Below, one piece after another: positions 30,788-42,189 of a stretch of 64,000 bases of DNA (its first letter is position 1; each line of letters opens with the position of its first letter). The position numbers and the translations under genes are program-made. Source of the stretch: Rutpela maculata (lineage: Eukaryota > Arthropoda > Insecta > Coleoptera > Cerambycidae); contig OW386293.2 of the NCBI GenBank assembly GCA_936432065.2, forward strand, positions 64,130,265-64,194,264. The letters are read 5' to 3'. The notes beneath the pieces were generated by a model. The model did not search any database. It saw only the letters and a list, made by a program, of their open reading frames with translations, and was not told the DNA's origin.

Positions 30788-33058
30788 AGTTCACAAGTTC
30801 AAAGACGTGTTAATTCTTGATAAAGCTTGTAAAAATGTGAGTGAGGGCACATTGGATTCGGAATGACGTCTAGAAAAATGTGCAAAACTTTCAAACCCGC
30901 ATATAAACAATTGCAAAAGTTATAAACAAATTAAGATTGAAGAAATAACGAGCTTCGTTTTTTGAAAATAACTCGAAAACCATTAATATTTAAGAAATTT
31001 AAAAAAAAGATTCTTGAAGAGGAAGAAATTTCCAATAGAAAAGTCAGAACTCCCGGTATTCTATCTCTATTATTAATAATTATAATTTAATGTTGAAAAT
31101 AAGGCTTCGCGCGGCAAACGCTTAAGCCGTTACGAAACCGGCCGTAATAAGTAAAAATATTTTTTTATGTATTAAATATTAATTTAAAAATTTTAAAAAA
31201 CTATGGTATTATTCAGACATTTAAAGAAAAAAAAATCTAGATTTTTCATAAAATGAGCCTATTGTTAATTAACAATTTTTTTTAGAGCTTACGTTTATAT
31301 TTCAAGTCGGATAATTGTTAAGCAAAAGCCACTAAAATTATTACGTTTCCTTTAGACCTTATATCAACTATACTGTACGAAATTATGACATTGCGATATT
31401 TTTAATTGTTATAGTCTATTAGTTATTAATTATTTAAGATAACAAAAAACTAAAAAATTAAAAAAAAAGGTTGACATTTTTTTATTAATTTTAATTATTA
31501 TTACTGGTTTTATATTCAAAAATAACATAAGATTACATACATTTTAAATTTTTAGTGTTATTTGTTTAAACAAATTTTATAAACAAATAGATAAATTACT
31601 TATTTTTGAAAAACATTTTTTGCCATTTTATTTATAAAATATTATGAATTAAAAAAAAAAATTCTTAAAAACATTTTTTAATTGTTTACAATCATTTTTT
31701 TCTTTCTTCATTATTTAAACAAGTTATTAAGTAAAAATTTTAGTCTTAAAACCTATTATTTGCAATTCTCTACAAGGTGGATTTTTTTTGTTGTTAATTT
31801 ATTTGTTTATTTAATAAATAATTTGTTATTAGCAACCTCCGAATGTGTTTATATTTTTTTAGATAGAAAAAAAAATTAAAAAAAAACAACCGTATACATA
31901 AACACATAAAAAAAATGTTAATATTAATTTGTTAATAGTTAATGTTAATATAGAATTTTAAATTTTAAATATAAAAAATGTTTTTTACGGGTGTTAAACG
32001 GTTGTTCTGGTTATTTTTTTCTATCTAAAAAAATATAAACACATTCGGCGATTGTTAATTAGAAATTGTTTATTAAATAAACAAATTAATTAATAACAAA
32101 AATTCCACCTTGTAGAGAATTGCAAATAAAAAATTTTAAGAATATTTTTTTTCTTAATAATTTGTTCAAATGAAGAAAAACGGGAAAAAATAATTATAAA
32201 CAATTAAAAAAATGTTTTAAGAAAATTTTTTTTTTCAAAAATACTTAATTTATCTATGTGTTCTTTATAAAATTTGTTTAAACAAATAGCACTAAAAATT
32301 TAAAGTTTATATAATTTTATAGTATTTTTGAATATAAGAACAGAAATAATAATAATTTTAAAATTAATAAAAAAAAAATTTCAACCTCTATTAATTTCTT
32401 AGTTTCTTGTTAGCTTAAATAATTAATAACTAATAGACTTTAACATTTAAAAACATCGCAATGTCATAATCTCATAAAATATAGTTGACATAAGGTCCTC
32501 ACGAAGCGAAATAATTTTAGTGGCCTTTGTTTAACAATTTTCCGACTTGAAACATAAACGTAAACTAAAAAAAAAAAATTAATTGTTAATTAACAACGAG
32601 CTCATTTTATGAAAAATCGGTAAAAAAATTTTTTCCAACGGGATATTGTTCCTTTAAGTGTCTAAATAATAACGCAATTTAAAAAAAAATTATATTAATA
32701 CTTGACAATATAAAAAAATTGTTTTGCTTCTTACGATCGATTTCAGAGTATCGTAACGGTTTAGCGTTCGCCGTGCGAAGCCCCATTTTCAACATTAAAT
32801 TAAAGTTATTAATAGTAGAGATAGAAGTCCAGACTTTTTTATTGGAAATTTCTTCCTCTTTAAGAACCTCTTGTTTTTAATTTCTCATTTATTAATAGTT
32901 TTCGAGTTATTTGCAAAAAACGAAACTCGTCATTTTTTTGAATCTTAATTTGTTTATAACTTTTGCACATTTTTCTAGACGTCATTCCGAATCCAATCCT
33001 CACTTATATTTTTACAAGCTTTATCAAGAATTAACACGTGTTTGAACTTGTGAATTAG
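30788..33058. repeat. 2.3-kb diverged inverted repeat
   Basis: The left arm (30788-31877) and right arm (32012-33058) are complements at roughly 80-85%. Anchors: TTCACAAGTTC with GAACTTGTGAA at the outside; GGATTCGGAATGACGTCTAG with its complement at about 32980; CCGAATGTGTTTATATTTTT with its complement at about 32035. The spacer of about 130 bp is AT-rich. The region is almost pure A/T and no coding frame is convincing. It lies in the right part of element F and is older than the 5.1-kb palindrome. Confidence 0.75.
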
Positions 33059-33339
33059 ACTAAATAAGATTCTTTTACATTAACATAATTTTGTAGTTTA
33101 TCACGTATCTAAAATATTTTTGCTAATAACTTTTCTCTTCTGTAGTTTATTAAACTACAGAACACTATTTTACTTATAGCCTTGCTGAACCATCCTTAAC
33201 AAAAGTTGTTTACAATCAAGAGGTACAAATTCCGTCCTCATTTTAACAGTTACACGAATTGTCTCCACTAAGTTTACTTTTCCTAGTAGTAATATATTCG
33301 AGCAAACTAAAACATCTGGATCAACATGTGGTATATAAT

Positions 33340-33661
33340 AACCTACTTCCACGGTGTTGCCAACTGACTAGATGCCATCTAAACCGCTTCTGTGGTCAGC
33401 AGGTATTCAAAATGAATATTTTTCGAGCGACAGGCACGGCAGCTAGTAACAAACCGCTGAACTAAAATATTCACTAGGGTGTTAAAATGGGTCACTTGAC
33501 CTCCAACTTAAAATAAGTTTTAATGGCATAATACGACATCTACGATGCCCCTACGTTAATATCTCTAGCAGGTCAGATGGCATCCGAATACCGGATGCCA
33601 TCTGACTCATGGATGCCAACTGAACCTAAAATTTTACATTGTGGGATGCCAACTAATACCT

Positions 33662-33669
<8 letters not shown>
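33340..33669. repeat. Right motif array of element F
   Basis: Carries GGTGTTGCCAACTGAC at 33353, GATGCCATC at 33371, then GATGGCATCCG, CGGATGCCATCTG, GGATGCCAACTGA and GGGATGCCAAC between 33576 and 33650. It ends TACCTTATATA at the TA tract. The left counterpart is at 21954-22180. Confidence 0.65.
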
Positions 33670-33694
<25 letters not shown>

Positions 33695-33700
33695 CATATA

Positions 33701-33743
<43 letters not shown>
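33661..33743. repeat. (TA)n tract shared by elements F and C1
   Basis: TA repeats with a few interruptions (TATTATA, TATACATA). The right end of F runs into it on one side and the left end of C1 on the other. Confidence 0.9.
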
Positions 33744-33747
<4 letters not shown>

Positions 33748-34919
33748 CTGCGTAGGATACGGCTTCCGATGATAGCCCATTTACATGCTATACGGCTTCC
33801 GACTGCGATACGGCTTCCGTATACGGAAGCCGTAACGCAAACAATGTAAAACGTCTCCATGGTGTCTCAGTTGTCTGCTGTGTTAATTTCAGCTGGAAGT
33901 CAGATATTCGGATTTTGAATTCTTCCGCATATTTGAGTTGGCGAGGCGGCCACATATACGGTTTCCGTATATTCCATGCCGTATAATATACTTTCAGTTT
34001 TACAGTGGATACTGCTTCCGGTAATATTGGCAACCTTGTGTCACATGGCAAGTAGGAAATTAGGTATGATCTTGTGTGTTTTTAACGTTTAAAAAGACTG
34101 CAAAGTGTTCGTTGTTGCTACTCGCTACACCATAACATCTTTTGTTTTTGTTATAAGACAAGTACCAATTTACAATTGCTTAGAAATATTTATTTAAATA
34201 TATATTTAAGATATATGTTATCCGAAATCATAAATATTTTTAGAGAAAATATCTTTCAGTTACTATGGCGTTTTCGATGTATTTAGGACAATAATTAAAA
34301 ACAAATTATTTGATATTTTACTTAAGGTTGACGCATGGGGGTTTTAGAAATCGTAGATAGGAATACGAAATTGGAATTTAAATCTAGTGACACTTCATTT
34401 CAACTGAGAACATCGCATAAATAGCGAAGTAGAAAGAAATTTAAAAAATTGCGTGTTGTAGAACACTGACTGTAAGTGTAACCCGATTAACGTTCATTAG
34501 ATAGTTTGAAAAAGTTAACTTAAAAAATGTTGATCTTTTTAATGAAATTTTGACTATAACCCAGATTTTAATTCGTTATGTAAAATGTTCCGTACATAAT
34601 TAGCGATAGAGGAGGTCGAGCTGATTCTAAAACTCTTTCATATGTACCCTTTTATGTTACTAATATGCAGGGGATTTTCTAATTTATGCCAAATTTTTAA
34701 GCTATCATATTTTTTAACCATTTTCCCAAGTAATTAAAATTTAGTACATGCTTTTGTAGTAGTTTGGGCTGCACGCAGCAATGTTTTTAAAAATACAGTG
34801 TCGGACTGGAAAATATGTTATTTGTTAAAATCGTTTTGTATAATTTTTTATTGAGGATACAAAAGCTATATGAATCAATAACAGATAAATATGCAATAAC
34901 ATTCTTGTTAACACTGGTA

Positions 34920-35060
34920 TAGTCTCTAGATGATACCAACATGGTTGGCGAAACGCGAGTCGAATAATATTCAAGTGTTTTGGTGTAGAAACTACTTTAG
35001 AGGCAGCACCACACCGAAGGTTCGACCCCCCTCAAGGATTTATTTATTTATTTATTCATT
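34920..35060 (+). repeat. SINE-like unit with (ATTT)n tail inside C1
   Basis: About 140 bp with an A-box-like GGTTGGCGAAACGCGAG and, about 77 bp later, a B-box-like GGTTCGACCC, ending in ATTTATTTATTTATTC. The same unit is in C2 at about 63495-63630 (GGTTCGAGCC there). It could instead be an integral conserved part of element C. Confidence 0.35.
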
Positions 35061-35556
35061 TTATGAACCCAACAGAATTTACATTCCCAGTATAGACTAA
35101 GTACATTTAGTCAGAAATAATATTAAGTAATATCAAAGCGTTGAGTGAAATAAAAGTCTTCAATCAACGATCAAAGAAAAAAAAGTTTATATTTTTTTTG
35201 ATTTACACTAATAAAAAGTAGTATTAAATGAATACAATGATTATTATAGTAAATTCAAGGATATTTTACATAAATATGCTATTTTTTTAGAATGCAGGCT
35301 CATACCATTAGCAATGTGTATTACTTAAATTTCATTTATTGAATGAACCTGTCGATTTTAATTCCATAATTTGTTTTACTTCCATATCCACGTAGTGGAG
35401 TACAGCTACGGTAAAAAATATTGAATTTCTTTTTATTCAAATGGGCTATAGTCCAATCGGTGGGGAATTTTGCCCTGCAAACAGTGGAGTAGTAATGGTT
35501 TTGATAAATGTTATTTAAGTCGAGGCCCTGATGAAAAATGCAAGGTTTCGACCTAT

Positions 35557-35579
35557 GGGGGGGGGGGGGGGGGGGGGGG
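35557..35579 (+). repeat. Poly-G run of 23
   Basis: Twenty-three consecutive G residues, next to one of the inverted flanks of the insert in A8. Its length should be treated as uncertain. Confidence 0.95.
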
Positions 35580-36429
35580 AAGCGCGAGCCGCCATCTTGA
35601 TTGAAAGTTGCAAAAAATTGGTTTTTAAAATAATTCGGCAAAGCTCAATCCTAAAAAAAATGTTCGAGACGAAGTTGAAGACGACAAAATTTCCTACATT
35701 TTTATTGTAAGTCGAATGTTTAAAGAGATACAGCGTCAGAAAGATGAATTTAAGAAATTGCCAGGATAGTATTACAGTTGCTTACATCATACCTTGAAAC
35801 TAGGAAACAAATTGTTAAATTTAATGACAATTATTCAGAAGAATTGTCTATAAAACATGGAATACCTCAAGGGTCGGTACTTGCTTCTATACTCTTTTTA
35901 TAATTTTTATATAATCCAACATTTTTTAATGATCTTATTGGTATCAAAAAATTTCAAATTATAAAATTTTATGTCCCGACTATATTGGCTACAAAATTTT
36001 AAATTCCACACAAAATCCTTATACATATTTAAACCTTAAATAATTGCTTAAAAAAAAATTCAAAATACTTAAAAGTGTAAGTAATTACTAGCAAATTGAA
36101 AACACTGCTCTAAGCCCATGACGTCATTTTCGACCATTACAAAAGAAACAAAGAAACACGAGGGACGATCTATACCTGCTCTAGGAGACATCTACTAAAA
36201 AGAAACAGAATGAAACTTGAAATTTACTCCGCCGTGGTCATAAGAAAATGTATATATGTATAACGAGAAAAATCAGTTAAATATGAAATAGTTTCCCTAT
36301 ACAATCTAATTGTGATGTGGAAAAACGTTCTTCTTCTTTTGAAAGGATCGAGCGTTGCCGAATTATTTTGGAAAAACCAATTTTTTGCTCCTTTCAAACA
36401 AGATACCCCCCAAGGTCGAATACTACTAC

Positions 36430-36660
36430 TCTACCGACTCAGTGGCGCATTGCTTACGGTGTTAGAAGTGGACTAGACCGCGGCTGTGTGAGAAACAGCA
36501 CGCCGCACGGTTAGTCCCTCTCCTCTCCTGAGTTCGAGTCTCAGCTGCGGCAGATGGCAATGTCGCAGGGAATGGGTGTTGTGATGTTGTTTATGTGTAC
36601 GTGCCCTGGTCAAGTGGTAGAATAGCCTGCAGCTAAACTCCGCCAGGACGTAAATATGAA
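36430..36660 (+). repeat. tRNA-derived SINE candidate
   Basis: A GC-richer block. GCCGCAC at about 36501 and CTGCGGC at about 36545 can pair as an acceptor stem (6 of 7). CTGAG-TTCGAGT-CTCAG gives a perfect T-arm with a B box at 36532. GGTTAGTCC resembles an A box. The anticodon arm is missing, so it is not a functional tRNA. The body continues GGGTGTTGTGATGTTG and GGTCAAGTGGTAGAATAG. Only one copy is in the window, so the SINE call is inference. Confidence 0.45.
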
Positions 36661-37330
36661 AGAAAACTTGTATTTTTCATCAGGGCCTCAACTTAAACAA
36701 CATAATATATCAAAATCATTACTACTGCACCTTTTGTAAAGCAAAGGCCATTTTTTTCCCTACTGACTGGATTATTAGAATGTCATGAATAGTCGAGATT
36801 TTAAGTGTGAGCAAAAAAAAAATTGTGCCTATCTGTCAGTCTGTGCCTATCTTTGTTGTGCGTATGATTTCTTTGAAACTGTTTATGATTTAACTTGTTT
36901 GGAACACCTATGAAATATAACGAGATCAGGAACTAGCCTATATTTTGATATTATTCCGTTGAAGGGTGGGAGATAAATGGGGTAAATAGGTAAAACGAGC
37001 TAATAGTCCATAAAATTGGATTTGGTGTAGTATAAGACGCCACGGTTTGGCATCAGCCGCCCCCACTATCACCTACATTACCACTCCCACCCCATTATTA
37101 AAATGGTTAAAAAAACAATATTATGATTTATTGTGTGTACAAGAACCAAAGGCGCATTTTTTGAGGGTTTTTGAGGTAGACGATTTCAAATATTATATTA
37201 TTAAACTTCTATGAACAATTATTTCTACATTGTGGAGTGCAATTGTATTATCAATATTTATTTCGTTGTAAGAGACTTGGATAGGAAATCTGGATGTGGA
37301 AGTAGTGGTTCTTTATGGACCGAGCGGCGG

Positions 37331-38260
37331 CTGTATAAAAGTGTTGCTCCATTGATTTAAAGAAAATTTCATTTTTGTAGTAGTAGTTTACTATTAGTAG
37401 ATCCGAGAAAGCTTTGTCGTCCAACCCCTATCCTGGTGGAATTTGTGTAAGATGTTGATTTCGCCCCTCTCTGAGACTGCACTAAATAATCATGTAATTA
37501 AAGAATAAATTTATGTTTACCTAATTATTCTTAAGAAGCGTAACAAAGTAAAAATAGTCGGCTGCGTGATATCTTGGTGGGTGACGCGGGCCAACCGAAA
37601 GGGGTGGTAATTTCTAAGGGATACTTTTTACCCATCGATACAAAGAATGAAATTTACGCCAAAATAAAGATAAAACCTTTAACTTCTTTTTCTCATTGGT
37701 CGTCTAAATCATAACTTGGTGGTTTCTTTCGGCCGACCAAATTTATCCGTGAAAGTCAGATCAGATCACCCGTTACTCACTCCATTAATATATTGTTTAA
37801 ACATAAGGCTCATTCAATATGAACGTGAACGAGTATAATATTTAAAAGTCTTTGTTTTTATACTAATTTTTATTTAATTTAAAATTGGTAAATTGAAAGT
37901 GTGAATTAATTTGACGATGTATTTACTTATTATTTTTTGATAAAAAATCATTGTGGGTCGATTATTCTGAAAATTGTAAACCGGTGTTAAATTTTTATTC
38001 TCAATAGATTTTAATAATAAATTGTAATTTGGAAAATAAAAGCAGTTTACTCTTGCCAATTCTTAGAAAATTGGTTCTAAAATACGCTGTATATAAATGA
38101 TTTTGTTAATATTTTGTATATCCTAATTTCAAATCAAGTAGGAGCTAAATCCATCAGCTCAAAATTTTTTGGTCTTTCATGCCTATTCATTTACCTATCT
38201 ATGAACACTTGCATATTATGTAGGTATAAAACCATGAAAATAAATCAGAATTTAAAGTCT
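37331..38260. other. Noncoding stretch inside element C1
   Basis: No gene recognised. A GC-richer patch near 37560-37610 (GGGTGACGCGGGCCAACCG) matches nothing else in the window. Short frames are AT-rich. Confidence 0.4.
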
Positions 38261-38621
38261 ACAGACTAAATGCATGGCAACACTGCTGGAAGCCGTATCC
38301 ACTGCAGATCCTAAAATAATGTGTATTTCGGAAGCTATATATCTGCAGAATGTAATCTGCCATATATTGTCGGAAGCAGTATCCACTGCACTCTATGTCG
38401 GAGCTCATATCCATCGCGATTTGTTGATGTGATAAAAACTGTTCCTGATTGATAACTGAGATGTGAATCACAAATGATGATATATACTTGAGTCAAAATA
38501 TATATATTTCTACTCCTTCTGATGGAAGCCAGATATACGCACCATATACCGGAAGTCATATTTATATGGAGATGTAAATATATATATACATATACATATA
38601 CATATACATATATATATATAT

Positions 38622-40833
38622 TGTAATGATTTTACTATAAAGGATCAAAATTTTATACTTACTATTTCAGTTGTGCTTAATTTTGATTTAAAAGCCAGAA
38701 ATTTATTCGGCGCCACTGACTTCCCTCTTTTAGTAAAAATTACACTTTGATAGCATGATACGTCGTTTGACGTCGACTCTCTTCAGTGCGAGTTCTTATT
38801 TTTGCTCAATTTTTTTTTTTAAATAAATTTTAGAGACCAATATGAATAACAAATTCAAATAGTAACAATTTTATTGTAAGAAAAGGTAAATCAAAATAAT
38901 TTCACATTTAAACAGATTTAATTCTTAAATTTATGAACCTTGGCCTTGGTTTATTTAAATTAATTAACAGATATCTGTTTCCTTACAGTTATGCAACTTT
39001 TATTACAAATAAATTAAAACTAAGAGACTACCCTTTATTTAATAACTAACGACAGGTACCTGTTTTGCGGAAGATCGGTTGTGAATCGTAGCACAAAGAT
39101 GCCGCACTATTCACTCAGGTTGACAGCTGGTTACATAACGATCCGTGATCTAACACCTAACTGTTCCCGCTATGTGAAGTTTTCTTTCTTCTGATAAATT
39201 TTGAGTTAATAATTTGTTTTGGAATATGTTTGTATCTAAAAATCTTTGTATTAAAGGTAAAAGGAATTTACTTGCTTTTAAACAGGTAAGTCAATCTGAC
39301 ATTTCTTGAGACTTATAGGTTATAAATATTTTCAGACCCAAAATCTCACAATATTTGGTCTGTCACCTTCTGGAATGTTTATTTAATGTTTCGTAAACTT
39401 TTCTTTCATATAATTTAACTTTCAATACTCATTTCTTCTTTAAATGGTAATTAATTTTTTTACATGTTTGTTTTATATCAAAATCAATGCACTCAATAAA
39501 CTTTTTCATGGAAACGGTCTTGTTTTCTGAAAATTTGTAAATTTTTTATGACTTTATTTTAGAATTTGGATTGCTTGATGTGTCAAATTTAATAAATTTG
39601 ATTTGGATATTTTAGTTAATTTACTTTTCAGGCCTTTCTTGCCTCCTTTTATACTTGAAACAGATTCTCTGTTTAATACTGATTCTCCCAGTACCTTTCT
39701 CCTTTTATAATATTGTAAATTAAACTAGCACCAAACATTATGTGATTTTTTTAACAAATATCATTTTACATTGCTTTAAACTAATATTAAGATATGGATT
39801 TACCTTTCCTATGCTACAATTTACCTAACTTACTTATTTCTAATAACAAATTAATATTTTCAATATAAATAAATGCTAAATTTCTAACTTCTTATTTTCA
39901 GGTATCGTAGGCAATGTGTTTTCACTTTCTGCACTAGTGTCCCTTTGCCTATCGAACTGAAATCATCGTGAAATGTTCTGTACAGTATTCTCTTGGAATT
40001 GACTGCAAAATTGCATGGAGCGCAAAGTTTCTTAGTATTTAAAGGTTGAAATAACCATTAACAGCATGCAATTGGTGACTGATGTTAAATTTTGAAATTT
40101 TTATGAAGACTAAAGTATGTAATCCAGAGGTAGATGTCCCATGATTAACCTTAGGTAATTGTCTTTGATTTTTAATGTTCATATTTTAAACACGAGCACT
40201 GATTCTTTAAAAAGTTTTAATCTAAATCTGCTGGTGCTCTTATTTTCTTTAATAGTCTTTATGCACACATTGAGCTGTTTACATAGTTTTTATGTGATTT
40301 TCTTTCTTTATTTCTCATTGTTTTTGAATTGTTTTACTTAATTCTTGAGATTTTCAGTACTATTTTTGAATTAAATTAGAATATTTTGTTTACAGATATG
40401 GAAATCTGCTCTTCCTATTTAATGAAAGTTCTTCCACTTTGAGATGTCCCGGATTAACTTGTGACTGTTTATTGAACCGAAACAATGTAACGATGGATTC
40501 CTTATATTAATTTATTACCTTTGGTTTTTCATTTCAGAAGTCTATCTTTCTAAGATAAAGTAAGATTTACACTACTCCTTAAATCTACTTATTTAAGTTT
40601 TAAGCTAACATACAGTGTTTATTGTTACTATTTAACCTTTGTTTAGACTAATGAACGTTACACTGGCAGTGCAATTATTATTTGTGATTAATGCTAGTTT
40701 CAAGTTTATTTCTTTCTCTTTTAATTGTTTTGTGTGTAATTTTTAATACAAGTTCTTTAGACAGTAGCTTCGATTGAGGCTTTTAACTACATTTGTCATT
40801 TTGTCCTTTATGTATAATCGTTATATCACATCA
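38622..40833 (-). repeat. Putative 3' LTR of the gypsy element (2.2 kb)
   Basis: On the minus strand a purine-rich tract (GGAGGGGGAAAT, about 40834-40845) follows integrase by about 115 bp, as a polypurine tract should. The next bases, TGATGTGATATAAC, would start the LTR. The far end is set at CATTACA (38622), directly against the (TA)n tract, which gives the expected TG...CA ends. The LTR is long and its partner is absent, so the boundaries are not proven. No coding frame lies within. Confidence 0.45.
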
Positions 40834-40845
40834 ATTTCCCCCTCC
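40834..40845 (-). other. Polypurine tract
   Basis: GGAGGGGGAAAT on the minus strand, between integrase and the putative LTR start. It would prime plus-strand DNA synthesis in an LTR retroelement. Confidence 0.6.
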
Positions 40846-40959
40846 AACTAATGAAATTTGAAGAATTTGAAATTTTGAAAGTTCTGAAAATTTTATTAGA
40901 TTGAAAAGTTTGATGGGATATTTGCACTGTTTAAGTTCTGTTAGTAGTTTTGTTAGTAG

Positions 40960-42189
40960 TTAATCACTTATATAAGGATATATCATTTCGATGTGGAATC
41001 TTCCACGAATCTGCTCATCTTCTGGATACATTAATTCATACGTATTTTCGTTTAACACTCTACTTATCACATATGGACCGTCATATGGATATTGTAGCTT
41101 TGCACAAATGTTTTTTTCTTTGTTTGAAATTCTCATTCTTTTAATTACTACTATGTCACCTTGTTCGAATGATACTTTCTTTTTAATCCTTTTATTTTCA
41201 CGTGCCATATATCTTTCTGCATTTCTTTTCAATCTTGCTTTTACCACCTCATGTATTTCACTTAAATTCTTTACATTTTGATTTTCCCATGGCCTGTCTG
41301 GTTCTCTTCCAAACATAGTTACTATAGGTGGTATTTTGGTCACTGTGCTTGGTATATTGTTCATGTAGTATTCTATTGTTTCTGTTGCTGAAGACCATTC
41401 TGTATGGTTTCGTTGCACCATAAGTCTTAAGAATCTTATGACCTCTTGGATATATCGCTCACCTGAATTCGATCTGGGATGGCGTATAGTTGTGAACCCT
41501 AATGTTATGTTTTCTTTTCCAAGATATTTTGATAACCTGTCGTTGTTGAAATACGTCGCATTGTCCGCTAGTATCCTTTCTGGTTTTCCAACCGTTTTAC
41601 AAAATTGCCTGATTTTATTAATAGTTGTCATCGTGTTGCACCTTTTTGTGGGGTATATTTTAATGAATTTTGAAAAATTGTCCACCATAACCAAATTGTG
41701 TCTATAACCCCCTTCTGCCAAAATGAGATTACTAATAAAATCGATTGAAACGAGCTCTAGTGGTCTGCTTGTAAGCGTGCTTTTTATTACGTTTTTATTA
41801 ACGTGGTTTTTATTCTTTCCTAAACGACATTTATGACATTTTGATAAAATTTCTTTTGTTAAGCTCAAATCTTTTTCCGTGTAAAATGTTTCCCTATAAA
41901 TTAACCATGTTTTCCTAATCCCGATATGCCCATATCGAAAATGTAAATCTAGTATTAACCTTGCGGCTAAAGTCTCATCTAATACATACTTCTCTTCATC
42001 TAGAATGGTTTTAATTATAAAATTATCTTTTATACTATAACCTCTCTGTGGTTTTTCGTGTATTTTTTCTCTTAATGTTCTTAATTGTTGTTGACTGTCT
42101 AAAACTTGTCTAATTGTATATAGGCTATGATTGTGTGATAATGTATTGAGTGATACTATGTAATCGTTTGAATGTTCAGTTTTAACTTG
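40960..42189 (-). CDS. gypsy integrase region of pol
   Basis: The frame continues directly from the RNase H frame after a single TGA (42190-42192), so it is the integrase part of pol and not a separate gene; it has no start of its own before the ATG at 41868. The N-terminal zinc-binding module is visible as H-x4-H (HFRYGH) and CHKC. The catalytic core has D in VSIDFIS, D in LADNATYF and E in SGERYIQE, with the last two 35 residues apart, so the D,D-35-E triad is complete. The C-terminal part is basic (RENKRIKKK), followed by GDIVVIK and YPYDGPYVISRVLNENTYEL, typical of the gypsy integrase tail. The enzyme inserts element DNA into the host chromosome. It stops at 40960 (MIYPYISD). Confidence 0.85.
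   Translation of the reverse strand, partial: QVKTEHSNDYIVSLNTLSHNHSLYTIRQVLDSQQQLRTLREKIHEKPQRGYSIKDNFIIKTILDEEKYVLDETLAARLILDLHFRYGHIGIRKTWLIYRETFYTEKDLSLTKEILSKCHKCRLGKNKNHVNKNVIKSTLTSRPLELVSIDFISNLILAEGGYRHNLVMVDNFSKFIKIYPTKRCNTMTTINKIRQFCKTVGKPERILADNATYFNNDRLSKYLGKENITLGFTTIRHPRSNSGERYIQEVIRFLRLMVQRNHTEWSSATETIEYYMNNIPSTVTKIPPIVTMFGREPDRPWENQNVKNLSEIHEVVKARLKRNAERYMARENKRIKKKVSFEQGDIVVIKRMRISNKEKNICAKLQYPYDGPYVISRVLNENTYELMYPEDEQIRGRFHIEMIYPYISD

Larger units (their letters stand above)
21954..33669. mobile_element. Putative 11.7-kb (TA)n-bounded element 'F' (motif GGCATCC)
   Basis: The left terminus TATATA + AAGGTATCCGTTGGCATCC (about 21955-21980) and the complement of the right terminus, TATATA + AAGGTATTAGTTGGCATCC (about 33640-33669), agree at 17 of 19 bases beyond the TA run. 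Behind each end lie more copies of the word: left ACTTGGCATCCAC, GTTAGCATCCTACC; right GATGGCATCCG, CGGATGCCATCTG, GGATGCCAACTGA. Contents are other repeats (23.4-24.4, 25.0-25.8, 28.0-28.8 and 30.8-33.1 kb) and no transposase, so this copy is non-autonomous. It abuts the palindrome on the left and shares the right TA tract with element C1. Confidence 0.55.
35378..37330 (+). repeat. Family A repeat, copy A8, interrupted
   Basis: The hairpin end ACTTCCATATCCACGTAGTG is at 35380. The rest of family A resumes at about 36770 (GAATGTCATGAATAGTCGAG, CCACCCCATTATTAAA, TTCGTTGTAAG) and ends GGATGTGGAAGTAGTG near 37300. The 1.35-kb insert between has imperfect inverted flanks: GAGGCCCTGATGAAAAATG at 35522 and CATTTTTCATCAGGGCCTC-like sequence at about 36673. 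Confidence 0.65.
33744..38575. mobile_element. Putative (TA)n-bounded element 'C1' (motif GGCTTCCG)
   Basis: The left end has GGATACGGCTTCCGATG (33753), TATACGGCTTCCGACTG, GATACGGCTTCCGTATACGG, and TACTGCTTCCGGTAATATTG (34009). The right end carries the complementary word: CTGGAAGCCGTATCCAC (38286), TCGGAAGCAGTATCC (about 38370), TGGAAGCCAGATATACG (38523) and CCGGAAGTCATAT (38550), followed by a TA/TACA tract to 38621. The left 1.5 kb is about 90% identical to C2 at 61201 onward. Family A copy A8 and a SINE-like unit lie inside. No transposase frame was found. Confidence 0.55.

Noticed and set aside
38259..38559. Minus-strand frames of 70-74 codons
   Set aside because: They cover the right motif array of element C1 and contain repeat-derived peptides only.
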